From Peptoniphilus faecalis (GTDB lineage: Bacteria > Bacillota > Clostridia > Tissierellales > Peptoniphilaceae), in assembly GCF_012976305.1 (NCBI RefSeq), contig NZ_JABDSR010000007.1, positions 1-64,000 on the forward strand: a stretch of DNA of 64,000 nt, given 5' to 3'. The first letter of the stretch is position 1, and each line of letters begins with the position of its first letter. The position numbers and the translations under genes are program-made. The notes below the pieces were generated by a model. It had not been told where the DNA came from, made no database searches, and saw nothing but the letters and a program-made list of their open reading frames with translations. Below, in pieces: positions 34,237 through 44,764 of this stretch.

Positions 34237-35940
34237 TTACCTAACCTTTTCTATTTCATTTAAAACATTTTTTATTGCTTCTTCAGAAGAAATTTCAGAA
34301 TTTTCCATTTCTTTTCTAGTTGAATATTCAACAAATCCTTCAGAAGACTTCTTGCCACAAGTAATTCTTAGTGGAATACCAATTAGGTCTCTGTCCTTAA
34401 ACTTAACTCCAGCTCTTTCTTTTCTGTCGTCAAGTAAAACTTCCACACCCTTGTTCTTTAATTCGTCATAAATTTCTTCTCCAAGGGCAACTTGTTCATC
34501 ATCCTTTACATTTACAATAGTAATAATTGCTTCATAAGGAGCCACTGCCATTGGCCAAATAATCCCATTGTCGTCGTGATTCTGTTCGATTATTGCCGTT
34601 ACAGATCTTGTAATGCCCACACCATAAGAACCCATATAGAAGTAATTTGCCTTGCCCCTTTCATCGAGATAAGTTGCATTAAGAGCCTCTGAGTATTTTG
34701 TACCCAATTTGAAGATATTTCCTACTTCAATACCCCTTGCAAATTTATATTCTTCATCAGTTCCAGGCACTTTGTCGCCTTGAGATACAAGAAGAAGGTC
34801 CTCTACAACTTCACCTTCAAAGTCTCTGCCATAATTTGCATTGATGTAGTGGTAATCTTCTTCATTTGCACCGACAATAAGATTGTCCATTTCAGCAACT
34901 CTTTTGTCAAAAATCTTTCTAACATCTAAACCAATTGGTCCAGTATAACCCTTTTTGGATTTTATAGCTTCGATGTCAGACTCTTCCATCATCCTTATGT
35001 CGTGTTCAGCAACTCCAGTGTAAGATACAAGCTTTGCCATATTTAATTCTCTATCTCCTGGGATAAATACTATAACTGGCTCATCTCCAAGCATTAAGTC
35101 AACTGCCTTGGCACATTTTTTTTCATCCACCTTTAAAAATTTAGCAACTTCTTCAATTGTGCTCGCCTTCGGTGTGTGAACTTTTTCTAATTCCTTTTTA
35201 TCTTCATGTGCTGGCATCGCATATTCAACAGGAGCCTTTTCTTCAGTTGCTCCAAATTTTCCAGATTCAGAATATACAATTACACCTTCGCCAGTTTCAG
35301 AAAGAGCGATAAATTCGTGCGAACCAGTGCCGCCCATTGCACCATTATCCCCTTCGACAATTTTATAATCAAGTTCTAATCTGTCAAATATTTTTTCATA
35401 TGCTTCATACATATTCATGTAAGCAATGTGAAGAGTTTCAGGAGAAGTGTCAAAAGTATAGGCATCTTTCATAGAAAATTCTCTAGCTCTATTTATACCA
35501 AATCTAGGTCTTTTTTCATCTCTGTATTTAGTTTGAATTTGGTATAAATTAAGTGGAAGATCCTTATAACTTTTAACTTCATCGCGGACAAGAGTTGTAA
35601 AATATTCTTCCGCAGTAGGTCCGAGACAAAACTCTCTGTCATTTCTGTCCTTTAGCTTAAACATTTCAGGACCAAATTTTTCCCATCTACCAGACTCTTT
35701 CCAAATTTCTGCTGGTTGAATGGCAGACATTAAAATTTCCATTGCACCAGCTTTGTCCATTTCTTCACGGACTATATTTTCAATTTTTCGAATAGATCTA
35801 TAACCAAGTGGCAAATATGTATAGATACCACTAGCAGATTTTCTAATCATACCCGCTCTTAGAAGAAACTTATGAGATGCAATCTCTGCATCTTGTGGAT
35901 CCTCCCTAAGAGTTGGCATATAAAGTTTTGATAATCTCAT
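34237..35940 (-). CDS. proS: Prolyl-tRNA synthetase (bacterial type, with editing domain)
   Basis: This 567-residue class II synthetase has motif 1 near residues 60-75, motif 2 FCLGPTAEEYFT, an inserted editing (INS) domain at ~230-390 that clears mis-charged alanine, motif 3 (MGSYGVGITR) and a C-terminal anticodon-binding domain. It charges tRNA-Pro in the cytoplasm. RBS GGAGG. The 230-bp upstream region shows no T-box. First gene of a two-gene unit with the YdbC-like gene. Confidence 0.95.
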   Translation of the reverse strand: MRLSKLYMPTLREDPQDAEIASHKFLLRAGMIRKSASGIYTYLPLGYRSIRKIENIVREEMDKAGAMEILMSAIQPAEIWKESGRWEKFGPEMFKLKDRNDREFCLGPTAEEYFTTLVRDEVKSYKDLPLNLYQIQTKYRDEKRPRFGINRAREFSMKDAYTFDTSPETLHIAYMNMYEAYEKIFDRLELDYKIVEGDNGAMGGTGSHEFIALSETGEGVIVYSESGKFGATEEKAPVEYAMPAHEDKKELEKVHTPKASTIEEVAKFLKVDEKKCAKAVDLMLGDEPVIVFIPGDRELNMAKLVSYTGVAEHDIRMMEESDIEAIKSKKGYTGPIGLDVRKIFDKRVAEMDNLIVGANEEDYHYINANYGRDFEGEVVEDLLLVSQGDKVPGTDEEYKFARGIEVGNIFKLGTKYSEALNATYLDERGKANYFYMGSYGVGITRSVTAIIEQNHDDNGIIWPMAVAPYEAIITIVNVKDDEQVALGEEIYDELKNKGVEVLLDDRKERAGVKFKDRDLIGIPLRITCGKKSSEGFVEYSTRKEMENSEISSEEAIKNVLNEIEKVR

Positions 35941-36174
35941 ATTACCTCCATAATAAAAGTATTATAATAAATAAAATAAATTTCCACAAGTTTTATGGAA
36001 AATCTCATTGCATACTATTTTCATTATACTATAAAGGTGCCAATACTTCACAGTTTTGTGGAAAAATTTTAGATTTATAAAATTCATTAGAAAATTTTTG
36101 CAAAAGTAAGAACTAATTTAAAAAAATCATGTATAATAATTATTTATTACACAAAAACATAGGAGAACATAATA

Positions 36175-37164
36175 ATGGAAAAAAGAAATATATCTGGCAT
36201 TTTATTTTCAGCTTTAATTGCAACTTGTGCCTACTTTTTAGGCAAAAACTTTCCAGTAATTGGCGGACCTGTCTTTGGCATTCTTTTCGGTATTATATTG
36301 AATAATTTTAAAAGACCAGAGTCCTTTGAATCTGGAATAAAATTTACATCAAAAAAAATACTTCAATTTGCCGTAATACTACTTGGGTTTGGTCTTAACC
36401 TTAGCGAAATTATTGTAGTAGGAAAATCATCACTTTTAATAATTCTTTCTACAATTTCAACTGCACTTATAATCTCCTTTGCCACAGCAAAAATTTTAAA
36501 AATTGATTCAGATGTTGCAACACTAGTTGGAGTTGGATCATCAATCTGTGGTGGATCGGCAATTGCTGCAACAGCACCAGTTATTAACGCAAAGGACGAA
36601 GACATTGCGACTTCAATATCCGTAATATTTTTATTTAATATTATCGCTGCACTAATCTTCCCAACCCTTGGCGTAAAACTTGGCATGACTCACACAGGCT
36701 TTGGCATGTGGGCTGGAACAGCAATAAACGACACATCATCAGTTGTGGCAGCATCAGGAACTTGGTCAACAATGTTTAATGACGACACCGCACTTAATTA
36801 TGCAACAATTGTAAAATTAACGAGAACTCTTGCAATTATTCCAATTACTCTTGGACTTGGAATCATAAAATCAAAGGAAAATGTAGACAAAGTTAGCGTG
36901 TTAAAATCTTTTCCAACATTCATTTTATTTTTCCTACTTGCATCAATTTTCACAACTGTGCTTCCACTTCCAGCCTTTTTCTTGTCAACAATGAAATTTT
37001 TGTCAAAATTTTTTATTATAATGGCAATGTCTGCAATTGGACTTAATACAGATCTTAAAAAATTAATTTCACAAGGAGGAAAGGCAATAGTAGAAGGTGC
37101 TCTTTGTTGGATAGGAATAATTTTTGTGAGCTTGGCAATGCAAAACCTACTTGGCATTTGGTAA
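36175..37164 (+). CDS. YeiH-family membrane protein, putative sulfate/anion exporter
   Basis: This 329-residue protein has about ten transmembrane segments. Family signatures include GGPVFGILFGIILNN, ILLGFGLNLSEI, VGSSICGGSAIAA and GTAINDTSSVVAA. YeiH-like proteins (UPF0324) are annotated as putative sulfate or sulfonate exporters on limited evidence. Monocistronic, with a -10 TATAAT about 40 bp upstream and a terminator about 80 bp past the stop. It shares its convergent spacer with the amino-acid ABC operon. Confidence 0.85.
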   Translation: MEKRNISGILFSALIATCAYFLGKNFPVIGGPVFGILFGIILNNFKRPESFESGIKFTSKKILQFAVILLGFGLNLSEIIVVGKSSLLIILSTISTALIISFATAKILKIDSDVATLVGVGSSICGGSAIAATAPVINAKDEDIATSISVIFLFNIIAALIFPTLGVKLGMTHTGFGMWAGTAINDTSSVVAASGTWSTMFNDDTALNYATIVKLTRTLAIIPITLGLGIIKSKENVDKVSVLKSFPTFILFFLLASIFTTVLPLPAFFLSTMKFLSKFFIIMAMSAIGLNTDLKKLISQGGKAIVEGALCWIGIIFVSLAMQNLLGIW

Positions 37165-37246
37165 TTTATTGGATTTTTTAATTTAGAATACTTGTCTTAT
37201 TCGGAATTTTTTACAAAACTTGTGAATAAGATTATTTATTTTACTT

Positions 37247-37271
37247 GAAGCAGCCTTAGAGCTTCCTTTTT
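37247..37271 (+). terminator. yeiH-like gene terminator
   Basis: GAAGC (37247-37251) and GCTTC (37261-37265) form a short stem, followed by a T-run (37267-37271). Confidence 0.5.
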
Positions 37272-37281
37272 AGTAAAAAAC

Positions 37282-37307
37282 AAAAAATAAAAGCCCTTTC
37301 GAGCTTT
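37282..37307 (-). terminator. Amino-acid ABC operon terminator
   Basis: Minus strand AAGCTC-GAAA-GGGCTT (one wobble) followed by TTATTTTTT, about 25 bp past the ATPase stop. Confidence 0.6.
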
Positions 37308-37329
37308 TTAAGATTTATTAAAATTTAAA

Positions 37330-38058
37330 TTATAAAACCATGGACAAAAATTCCTTTGCCCTCTTAGTTTTTGGATTTGCAAAAAATTCTTTTGAATCTT
37401 CGTCCTCTGCTATAACGCCCTTATCCATGAAGAGAACTCTGTTAGATACATCCCTTGCAAAGCCCATCTCGTGAGTTACTACAAGCATTGTAAGTCCTTC
37501 CTCTGCAAGAGAACGCATTACATTTAAAACTTCATTTACCATCTCTGGGTCAAGCGCCGATGTTGGTTCGTCAAAGAGAAGAACTTCTGGATTCATTGCA
37601 AGTGACCTCGCTATGGCAACTCTTTGCTTTTGCCCACCTGATAATGATGCCGGTTTTGCATCTCTAAAGGGATACATCCCAACTTTTTTCAAAAATTCAT
37701 CTGCAACCCTTACTGCCTCTTCTCGAGATTTTTTTAGAACTTTAACTTGTCCTACTACACAATTTTCAAGAACAGTCTTGTTGTTAAAAAGGTTAAAGGA
37801 TTGAAAAACCATTCCCACCTTTGTCCTATAATTATTTATAGAAATATAATCTAAAATATTTTCACCGTGATATTTTATTTTTCCGCCATCTGGTTCTTCC
37901 AATAAATTTATGCATCTAAGAAGTGTTGACTTGCCTGATCCAGATGAACCAATTATTGAAAGGACTTCGCCCTTTTCAACCTTAAAATTTATATCCCTTA
38001 AAACTTCATTAGAGCCAAAGCTTTTTTCTAAATTTTCTATTTCAAAAATATACGCCAT
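37330..38058 (-). CDS. Polar amino-acid (probably lysine) ABC transporter ATPase
   Basis: This 242-residue ABC ATPase is of the GlnQ/HisP type: Walker [11 protein letters not shown]-loop VFQSFNLF, signature [13 protein letters not shown], Walker [12 protein letters not shown] and the switch His in VVTHEMGFA. It powers the permease encoded 1 bp upstream. A lysine riboswitch heads the operon, so lysine is the best guess for the substrate. Confidence 0.9.
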   Translation of the reverse strand: MAYIFEIENLEKSFGSNEVLRDINFKVEKGEVLSIIGSSGSGKSTLLRCINLLEEPDGGKIKYHGENILDYISINNYRTKVGMVFQSFNLFNNKTVLENCVVGQVKVLKKSREEAVRVADEFLKKVGMYPFRDAKPASLSGGQKQRVAIARSLAMNPEVLLFDEPTSALDPEMVNEVLNVMRSLAEEGLTMLVVTHEMGFARDVSNRVLFMDKGVIAEDEDSKEFFANPKTKRAKEFLSMVL

Positions 38059-38059
38059 C

Positions 38060-38830
38060 TCACACCTCTTCCTTAACCTCTATTACTTCTGCTGAAGATT
38101 GTGAACCGTAAATTTTATAAGTTCCATCTCCATCCATTTTCCTTTCAACGAGCTTCATAATTTGACTTACTGTAATAGTTAAGAATAAATAAATTAAAGC
38201 TGTGATAAAAAATACTTCAAAGTATCTCAGATAAGTTCCCGCTGCTGATTTTGAAATAAAGAATAATTCTGAAACAGAAATTACATTTAAAACTGATGAA
38301 TCCTTGATGTTTACAATAAATTCATTTCCCACTGATGGGATTATATTTCTAACGGCTTGAGGAAGTACAATTTCTGTCATTGTTTGCCAATGAGTCATTC
38401 CTATGGAAAGTGCCCCTTCAGTTTGACCCTTGTCAATAGAAATTATTCCGCCTCTAATTATTTCAGCCATATAAGCTCCTGTGTTTACAGATACGATTAT
38501 AAGTGCCGAAGGCATTGCCGCCATATTTAAATTAAAATATTGAAGGGAGCCATAATAAAACATCATAGCTTGTACCATCATTGGTGTTCCCCTAATAACT
38601 TGAATGTAAACTGTAATTATGGCATTTGCAATTTTTAAAACCGCCCTTTTAAAGGCTGATGATTTTTTATTTACCTTTATTGTTCTTATTATTGCAACTA
38701 ATAATCCTATTAAAAATCCAACTAATGTGCCAATTACAGCAATTATAATTGTGTTAATAGTTCCCTCGACAAAGAGGGAACCATATTCCTTTATTAAAAA
38801 TCCTATCCATCCAAAAAAACTTTCCGGCAT
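38060..38830 (-). CDS. Polar amino-acid ABC transporter permease
   Basis: This 256-residue membrane protein of the His/Glu/Gln/Arg/opine family has [18 protein letters not shown]-type and [21 protein letters not shown] (EAA-loop) signatures. A short charged tail follows the last helix. It forms the channel, probably as a homodimer, between the binding lipoprotein and the ATPase. Confidence 0.9.
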   Translation of the reverse strand: MPESFFGWIGFLIKEYGSLFVEGTINTIIIAVIGTLVGFLIGLLVAIIRTIKVNKKSSAFKRAVLKIANAIITVYIQVIRGTPMMVQAMMFYYGSLQYFNLNMAAMPSALIIVSVNTGAYMAEIIRGGIISIDKGQTEGALSIGMTHWQTMTEIVLPQAVRNIIPSVGNEFIVNIKDSSVLNVISVSELFFISKSAAGTYLRYFEVFFITALIYLFLTITVSQIMKLVERKMDGDGTYKIYGSQSSAEVIEVKEEV

Positions 38831-38845
38831 TTTATTCTCCCATAA

Positions 38846-39700
38846 TTATTCGCCAAGTGGTTGATTTGCTACAGCTTCTTCCATTATACTTTGTCTTTCT
38901 TCTTCAGAAATTTTTGATAGTGCATCATTAACTTTATTTAAAAGTTCATCGTTGCCCTTCTTAACTCCTACTGAAATTGATGTATCTTCTTCTGATGCTT
39001 CAAATCCCTTTCCCTTTTCAAATTCTACAAAAGTTAAGTCATTGTTTGCAGAAGTTGCAGAAAGTGCGCCCGGTCTTTCAGAAACATATCCATCGATCTT
39101 TCCACTTCTAAGTGCAACTATCATTGCTGGAAAAGTTTCAAGAGCTGTGGATTTATTTACACCTTCAATTTGATCAATTACATCGTAGTGAAAAGTGTTA
39201 AGTTGCCCTGTTATATTTGCACCCTTAAAATCAGCAAGTGATTTTGCCTTTGCATAAGGCGAATCCTTTTTAACAACTATTACAAGATCTGATGTGTAAT
39301 AAGTATTTGAAAAATCAATAGTTTCCTTTCTTTCAGCAGTTGGACTCATTCCTGCAATAATTAAATCAATTTTCCCTGAAGTAAGTGCAGGAGTAAGCCC
39401 ATTCCATTCAGTTTTTACTATTTCAAGCTTCTTGTCCATGGACTTTGCGATTTCCTTTGCGATTTCAACATCGTATCCGCCAGCATATCCTCCAGCTGCA
39501 ATTGGATAACCATTTTTTTCATTTGTTTGTGTCCAGTTAAAAGGTGCATAATCGCATTCCATTCCAACTTTTAAAGTTCCTGAATCTGATGGAGCAGCCG
39601 CTGTGCCTCCATCTCCCTTTGAATTACAAGCAGTTAAAAACATTGTGCTAGCTAAACCTGCAACTAATAAAACTTTTGCTAAATTCTTTCTTAAATTCAT
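38846..39700 (-). CDS. Amino-acid-binding lipoprotein (family 3 SBP), probably for lysine
   Basis: This 284-residue protein has a lipoprotein signal with lipobox LTAC (residues ~22-25) and a low-complexity linker. A solute-binding domain follows: VGMECDYAPFNWTQ, the Arg-bearing region SPTAERKETIDFSNTYY and the GQLNTFHYDVI hinge. It captures substrate outside the cell. RBS GGAGG. First gene of the three-gene operon controlled by the upstream lysine riboswitch. Confidence 0.9.
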   Translation of the reverse strand: MNLRKNLAKVLLVAGLASTMFLTACNSKGDGGTAAAPSDSGTLKVGMECDYAPFNWTQTNEKNGYPIAAGGYAGGYDVEIAKEIAKSMDKKLEIVKTEWNGLTPALTSGKIDLIIAGMSPTAERKETIDFSNTYYTSDLVIVVKKDSPYAKAKSLADFKGANITGQLNTFHYDVIDQIEGVNKSTALETFPAMIVALRSGKIDGYVSERPGALSATSANNDLTFVEFEKGKGFEASEEDTSISVGVKKGNDELLNKVNDALSKISEEERQSIMEEAVANQPLGE

Positions 39701-39736
39701 AATATACCTCCGTAATTCTCGGTGGCTATAAAAAGT

Positions 39737-39768
39737 AATAAAAAAACAGTCTGGAAAACCAAACTGTT
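39737..39768 (-). terminator. Riboswitch expression-platform terminator
   Basis: Minus strand AACAGTTTGG-TTTT-CCAGACTGTT (one mismatch) followed by a T-run. It lies between the lysine aptamer and the first gene. Confidence 0.8.
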
Positions 39769-39807
39769 AAAGATGTCTAATAAAATAAGACAAAGTATTT
39801 AACTTTA

Positions 39808-39963
39808 GATAGCTCCCCACATATTGTGACAGTCATACAAATATTGTTTGCATGCCCAGCATATTAACTTACCCTTAATACACTTCGGCGAAATTTCCTT
39901 TCATCTTTATTCACTGCATGGCCTTGCTCCAAAAGATTACTGATAAATCCCGCTCCTCTATCG
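39808..39963 (-). ncRNA. Lysine riboswitch (L box)
   Basis: On the minus strand the closing stem GATAG...CTATC brackets the conserved L-box pieces in order: GATAGAGGAGCG, CCGAAGTGT, GCTGGGC, TATGACTGTCAC and GGGGAGCTATC. Lysine binding would favour the downstream terminator and shut off the ABC transporter. The aptamer identity also tells us the likely transport substrate. Confidence 0.9.
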
Positions 39964-39998
39964 TATTTTTCAATACAATGTATTCAATTGTTTTTTAA

Positions 39999-40027
39999 AT
40001 TATATATAGGAGATTTACAAAAGTCAA
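39999..40027 (-). promoter_or_regulatory. Promoter of the lysine-riboswitch operon
   Basis: Minus strand TTGACT (40022-40027), 17-bp spacer, TATAAT (39999-40004). The transcript would start ~30 nt before the aptamer. Confidence 0.75.
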
Positions 40028-40072
40028 GTGCTTTTTTATTTTTATTAATTTCTCCTAAAAATTTGCAATTAA

Positions 40073-40093
40073 TAAGGCCCCTTTAGGAGCCTC
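40073..40093 (-). terminator. Terminator of the large SLH gene
   Basis: Minus strand GGCTCCT-AA-AGGGGCC (one wobble) followed by TTATTAATT, just past the stop. Confidence 0.55.
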
Positions 40094-40100
40094 ATTAAAA

Positions 40101-41987
40101 TTATTTCCACATATCAACTTCAGAAGTTGAGTTTAATCTTTCTCTGTTGTGAGTGTTTGCTGCATCAAGAATATTGTAATAAGCCCAGAATCCTTCGCTT
40201 ACATCTGAGAATTTATTAAGAGATGAAGTGTTCACATTGTTAAGTGAGTTTTTAGTTGTATTTCTATTAAAAACAGAGTTTAAAATAGTAACAGCTTCGG
40301 CTCTAGTTATTTTTGCATTAGGCTTGAATGTTCCATCGGGATAACCTGTTACATTTTTGTTGCCATTTAATTTTTCAATAGCATCCTTTGCCCAGTGATC
40401 TTTAACATCTTGAAAGTCAGAAGAACCCTTCTTTTCATTCTTAACATATCCAGAAATCATTTGTGCAAATTCTGCTCTTGTAATGCTTTCATTTGGTTTA
40501 AATGTTCCATCTGGGTAACCACTAATTAGACCCTTTGCAACAACATAATTAATTGCCTTAGAGAACCAGTTGTCATTTGCATCAGAAAACTTTGTTGCAG
40601 AGCTTGTTCCAAAATCTGCTCCTCCATTTAACAAAGTAGCAAACATTTGAGCTGCTTCTGCTCTTGTTACATTTGCTTGTGGCTTAAATGTTCCATCTGG
40701 GTAGCCCTTAATATAAGCAATTGCCTTAACTTCTTCAACTGCATTTTTTGTAACTTTGTATTCAATCTTTGTAATATCTCCTGCTTCATTTTTTGCTTCG
40801 ACTTTTATAGTTTCACCAAAGATTAATGCTCTATCTAAAAATACAGTGAATACTCCCGAATTATTTACAGTAATGCTTCCAAGTTTTCTATTGCTTGCAT
40901 CGTAAACTGTAATTTCGTCCTTTGCATTTGCAGTTCCCTTTACAAGTTTTTGTCCTTCAAGGGCTTCTGTAATTTTAAATTTTTTATTTTCAACTGTTTT
41001 TGAATCTGTGTAGAATTTTAAATCATCAAGTTCTCTATCATATACACTTTCGCTTAAAGTTACTGAAAAATATGAATTTTTATCAGTTCTAAAGCTTCCA
41101 AGTAGCTTTCCGTCCATGTAAACTCTTACATTTTCAAAAGGATGATTTTTAACATAACCCGTTAAAGTTCTTCCCATAATTCTTAAATCACTTGCATCAA
41201 CTTTTGAACCCTTGATGTTTTTGTAATTGTCATTTTTAACTTCTACACTTCTTGATTCTTTTGATCCATCTCTTGCTATTACAGAATAAGTTTCTCCTTC
41301 TTTAAGATCTACTTTAATTTTAAAATCGCCTCTATTATCTGCATATCCTATTTTTTCATATCCTCTGTCATAGCTATATCCGTATCCATATCCTGAACTA
41401 ACTCTCTTTATATATATGTCAGCTTTTGCAGAAGTATAACCTGTCAAATATGTTCCATCGTATCTCACATTTGTAAGTGTAATATTATTGTATCTATCAT
41501 CATATCTATCCCTAACGTCAAAGTTAATCTTAACTTCTTTTGTAGATCCATCTTTAAATTTAACTGTTACAGTTTCTTCATGATTTCCCTTTGAATAAAA
41601 TTCAAAAGTTTTATTACCAATTATTTCTGCACCATCTGGTAGAGATAGAACTTTACTAGCATCAACTCTTTCTCCCTTATTAATAGTGTAATCACGGCTT
41701 GATAGATTGCTTTTATCTGCTTCTCTTTCTTTCTTATTTTCAGCCTCTGATGGAGTTGTAGTTTCAGTATTTGGTGTAGTTGTACTTGATGTAGTTGTAC
41801 TTGGTGTAGTTGTACTTGGTGTAGTTCCTGCTGCTGGTGCTGATGGTGCTGCTGGTACTCCTGCTGGTGCTGCTGGTACTCCTGCTGGTGCTGCTGGTTC
41901 TGTTTGTGCAAAAGCAGATACTGGCATTGACGATACTAATACCCCTGCTAGTGCAAGTGTTAAATATTTCTTACTATATGGTTTCAT
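40101..41987 (-). CDS. Large SLH-domain surface protein (628 aa)
   Basis: The signal peptide cleaves near SAFAQT (residue ~28). It is followed by a Pro/Ala/Gly/Val repeat (APAGVP units) and a Thr/Ser/Pro-rich stretch to about residue 82, probably an extended, possibly glycosylated spacer. The middle (~100-420) has several beta-sandwich-like repeats with GYxK/VRxDG-type segments and an Ig-like RSVEVKND portion. Three C-terminal SLH repeats follow, each with GYPDGTFKP and TRAE (residues ~425-590). SLH units anchor the protein to wall polysaccharide, so this is a candidate S-layer or adhesin protein. GGAGG precedes the ATG. No catalytic domain seen. Confidence 0.88.
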   Translation of the reverse strand: MKPYSKKYLTLALAGVLVSSMPVSAFAQTEPAAPAGVPAAPAGVPAAPSAPAAGTTPSTTTPSTTTSSTTTPNTETTTPSEAENKKEREADKSNLSSRDYTINKGERVDASKVLSLPDGAEIIGNKTFEFYSKGNHEETVTVKFKDGSTKEVKINFDVRDRYDDRYNNITLTNVRYDGTYLTGYTSAKADIYIKRVSSGYGYGYSYDRGYEKIGYADNRGDFKIKVDLKEGETYSVIARDGSKESRSVEVKNDNYKNIKGSKVDASDLRIMGRTLTGYVKNHPFENVRVYMDGKLLGSFRTDKNSYFSVTLSESVYDRELDDLKFYTDSKTVENKKFKITEALEGQKLVKGTANAKDEITVYDASNRKLGSITVNNSGVFTVFLDRALIFGETIKVEAKNEAGDITKIEYKVTKNAVEEVKAIAYIKGYPDGTFKPQANVTRAEAAQMFATLLNGGADFGTSSATKFSDANDNWFSKAINYVVAKGLISGYPDGTFKPNESITRAEFAQMISGYVKNEKKGSSDFQDVKDHWAKDAIEKLNGNKNVTGYPDGTFKPNAKITRAEAVTILNSVFNRNTTKNSLNNVNTSSLNKFSDVSEGFWAYYNILDAANTHNRERLNSTSEVDMWK

Positions 41988-42131
41988 TAAAGTTCCTCCT
42001 AAATAAAATGCTATTTGTATTATATTACATTATGTCATTGAGTTTAAATCTTTTTTGTGATAAAAAAGTGATAAAGGACATTATTTCAACTTAATTAATA
42101 ATTTCTTAATATTCGTAATACTACCGACATA

Positions 42132-42159
42132 AAAAGACCTGCCAAAAATAGCAAGTCTT
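42132..42159 (-). terminator. clpB terminator
   Basis: Minus strand AAAGACTTGC-TATTTTTG-GCAGGTCTTT followed by TTAT, immediately after the clpB stop. Confidence 0.7.
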
Positions 42160-42165
42160 TAAATC

Positions 42166-44745
42166 TTATTTAACTCTTACAGATAAATCATCTGCATAGA
42201 CATCAACTATGATTGTGTCGCCATCCATTACATCGCCCTTTATTATCATCTTTGAAATTTTTGTTTCAAGAGTATGACCAATATATCTCTTAACTGGTCT
42301 TGCACCATATTGTGGACTAAAAGATGCGTTCAAAATAAATTCAAGGGCAGCATCGGTAACTTCGATTTTAATATCTCTATCCTGAAGTTTTCTTTCAACT
42401 TCTTTAATGCTTTGTTTAATAATGTTGTAAATTTCATCTCTTTGAAGCGGTTTAAATAAAACTATTTCGTCAACTCTATTTAAAAATTCTGGTCTAAAGG
42501 AAGTACGAAGATCTTGCATTACATTTTCCCTTGCACCTTCAGTTATTTGCCCATCTTTGCCAATTCCGTCAATTAAAAAGTGTGAGCCAATGTTTGAAGT
42601 CATTATTATTACTGTGTTTTTAAAATCCACAGTCCTTCCTTGGTTATCTGTAAGTCTTCCGTCGTCTAAAACTTGTAAAAGGATATTAAATACATCTGGA
42701 TGTGCCTTTTCAATTTCATCAAATAGAATTACTGAATAGGGTTTTCTTCTAACAGCTTCTGTAAGCTGTCCGCCTTCATCGTAGCCAACATATCCTGGAG
42801 GAGAACCTACAAGTCTTGACACAGAATGTTTTTCCATGTACTCAGACATATCTATTCTAATTAAATTTCTTTCATCGTCAAAAAGTGTTTCTGTAAGAGC
42901 CTTTGCAGTTTCTGTCTTTCCAACTCCAGTTGGTCCCAAGAATATAAAGGATCCAATTGGTTTGTTTTTATCCTTTAGTCCTGCTCTTGCCCTTAGTACT
43001 GCATCAGACACAACTTCAATAGCTCTATCTTGACCAATTACTCTCTTGTGAAGAATTTCTTCCAAATTGAGAAGTTTTTCTCTTTCAGTTTTATTTAGCT
43101 TTTCAACTGGAATTCCAGTCCATCTACTTACTACATAGGCAATTTCATCTTCTGTAACTTCTTCCTTTACCATGGAAGATTCATCTTTAGTAGATGACTC
43201 CTTCTTTTTTAATTCTTCCTTTAACTTTGGAAGAATGCCATATTTTAATTCTGAAAGTTTTTCTAAATCGTAATTCCTTTCGGCTTCTTCAATTGCGTGA
43301 TTAGTATCTTCAATTTGTTTCTTTAAGTCCTTTGTAGAGTCAAGCTCCTTCTTTTCAGCTTCCCATTTTGATTTTAATCTGTCAAATTCTGCCTTTTCTT
43401 CAGAAAGTTCGCCTTGAAGTTTTTTAAGTCTTTCTAAACTTGCCTCATCAGTTTCCTTTTTTAAAGCTTGATTTTCGATTTCAAGTTGCAAAATTTTTCT
43501 TCTCACTTCATCAATTTCTGTGGGCATTGAATCAATTTCTGTCCTCAACATTGCACAAGCTTCATCCATTAAGTCAATTGCTTTGTCTGGCAAAAATCTA
43601 TCTGTAATATATCTATCAGATAGAGTTGCTGCTGCAATTACTGCGGAATCAGAAATTCTTATTCCGTGATAAATTTCGTATTTATCCTTTAATCCACGCA
43701 GGATTGCAATTGTATCTTCCACAGTTGGCTCTTTAACCAAAACTTTTTGGAATCTTCTTTCAAGTGCAGGGTCCTTTTCAATATACTTTCTGTATTCGTC
43801 AAGAGTTGTTGCACCAATTGCATGTAGTTCTCCACGAGCAAGCATTGGCTTTAACAAATTTGATGCGTCCATCGCTCCATCAGTTTTTCCTGCGCCAACT
43901 ATGTTGTGAATTTCATCGATGAATAAAATAATATTTCCATCAGACTTTTTCACTTCATTTAAAACAGCTTTTAATCTCTCTTCAAACTCTCCACGGTATT
44001 TTGCACCTGCTAAAAGTGCACCCATGTCTAGTGAAAAGACAATTTTATTTTTAAGACCTTCAGGTACATCTTCGGATACAATTCTTTGTGCAAGACCACC
44101 TGCAATTGCCGTTTTACCAACTCCGGGAGGACCAATTAAAACTGGATTGTTCTTAGTCCTACGAGAAAGAATTCTAATAACATTGCGCACCTCTTCGTCA
44201 CGACCAATTACTGGGTCAAGCTTGCCATCTCTTGCAAGTTCAGTCAAATCTTGACCATATTTTTTTAATGCATCATAAGTTCCCTCAGGATTATCTGTTG
44301 TAACATGTTGATTGCCCCTAATTTTTTTTAGAGCATTTAAAAATCCATCTGCATCAATTTTATACTTGTTGAAAACAGAAGAAGAATCCTTTCCCTTCAT
44401 GTTTAATAGAGCAAGGTAAATATGCTCAACAGAAAGGTATTCGTCGCCCATCTTTTTCATAAAATCTTCCGCCTTTTGGAAAAGCTCTCTATAAGAAGAG
44501 TCTGCATAAACTTCCGCACCAGATTGTTTTGGAAGTCTTTCAATAATCTTTAAGACATCTGCCTTTATCATGTCTGGGTTTTGATCCATATATGTCAAGA
44601 CTCTTGGAATAAGTCCATCTTTGTCCTTTAAAAGGGCGTAATTGATGTGAATTTCTTTTACCTCGGGATTGCCGTATTCCTTAGCAATATTGTATGCACC
44701 TTGAACGGCTTCAAGAGATTTTTGAGTAAATTTTTCAAAATTCAT
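42166..44745 (-). CDS. clpB: ClpB disaggregase (Hsp100)
   Basis: This 859-residue protein has an N-terminal Clp_N repeat domain (~1-150), NBD1 with Walker [14 protein letters not shown], a middle coiled-coil domain (~405-525), NBD2 with Walker [14 protein letters not shown], and a C-terminal D2-small domain. It rescues aggregated proteins with DnaK/DnaJ. It is downstream of the CbpA-like dnaJ, with a 19-bp gap and a GAGGTG ribosome binding site, in an operon led by a CIRCE-like element, so heat-shock control by HrcA is likely. Confidence 0.95.
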   Translation of the reverse strand: MNFEKFTQKSLEAVQGAYNIAKEYGNPEVKEIHINYALLKDKDGLIPRVLTYMDQNPDMIKADVLKIIERLPKQSGAEVYADSSYRELFQKAEDFMKKMGDEYLSVEHIYLALLNMKGKDSSSVFNKYKIDADGFLNALKKIRGNQHVTTDNPEGTYDALKKYGQDLTELARDGKLDPVIGRDEEVRNVIRILSRRTKNNPVLIGPPGVGKTAIAGGLAQRIVSEDVPEGLKNKIVFSLDMGALLAGAKYRGEFEERLKAVLNEVKKSDGNIILFIDEIHNIVGAGKTDGAMDASNLLKPMLARGELHAIGATTLDEYRKYIEKDPALERRFQKVLVKEPTVEDTIAILRGLKDKYEIYHGIRISDSAVIAAATLSDRYITDRFLPDKAIDLMDEACAMLRTEIDSMPTEIDEVRRKILQLEIENQALKKETDEASLERLKKLQGELSEEKAEFDRLKSKWEAEKKELDSTKDLKKQIEDTNHAIEEAERNYDLEKLSELKYGILPKLKEELKKKESSTKDESSMVKEEVTEDEIAYVVSRWTGIPVEKLNKTEREKLLNLEEILHKRVIGQDRAIEVVSDAVLRARAGLKDKNKPIGSFIFLGPTGVGKTETAKALTETLFDDERNLIRIDMSEYMEKHSVSRLVGSPPGYVGYDEGGQLTEAVRRKPYSVILFDEIEKAHPDVFNILLQVLDDGRLTDNQGRTVDFKNTVIIMTSNIGSHFLIDGIGKDGQITEGARENVMQDLRTSFRPEFLNRVDEIVLFKPLQRDEIYNIIKQSIKEVERKLQDRDIKIEVTDAALEFILNASFSPQYGARPVKRYIGHTLETKISKMIIKGDVMDGDTIIVDVYADDLSVRVK

Positions 44746-44764
44746 AAAAACACCTCATTTTTTA

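Noticed and set aside
35941-36174. T-box upstream of proS
   Set aside because: No T-box sequence, specifier stem or terminator; only weak A/T-rich hairpins are present.
41621-42094. Antisense or alternative-frame ORFs over the Pro/Ala/Thr-rich part of the SLH protein
   Set aside because: They arise from the repetitive codons of the real gene, with His/Gln- or Val/Leu-only composition and no ribosome binding sites.
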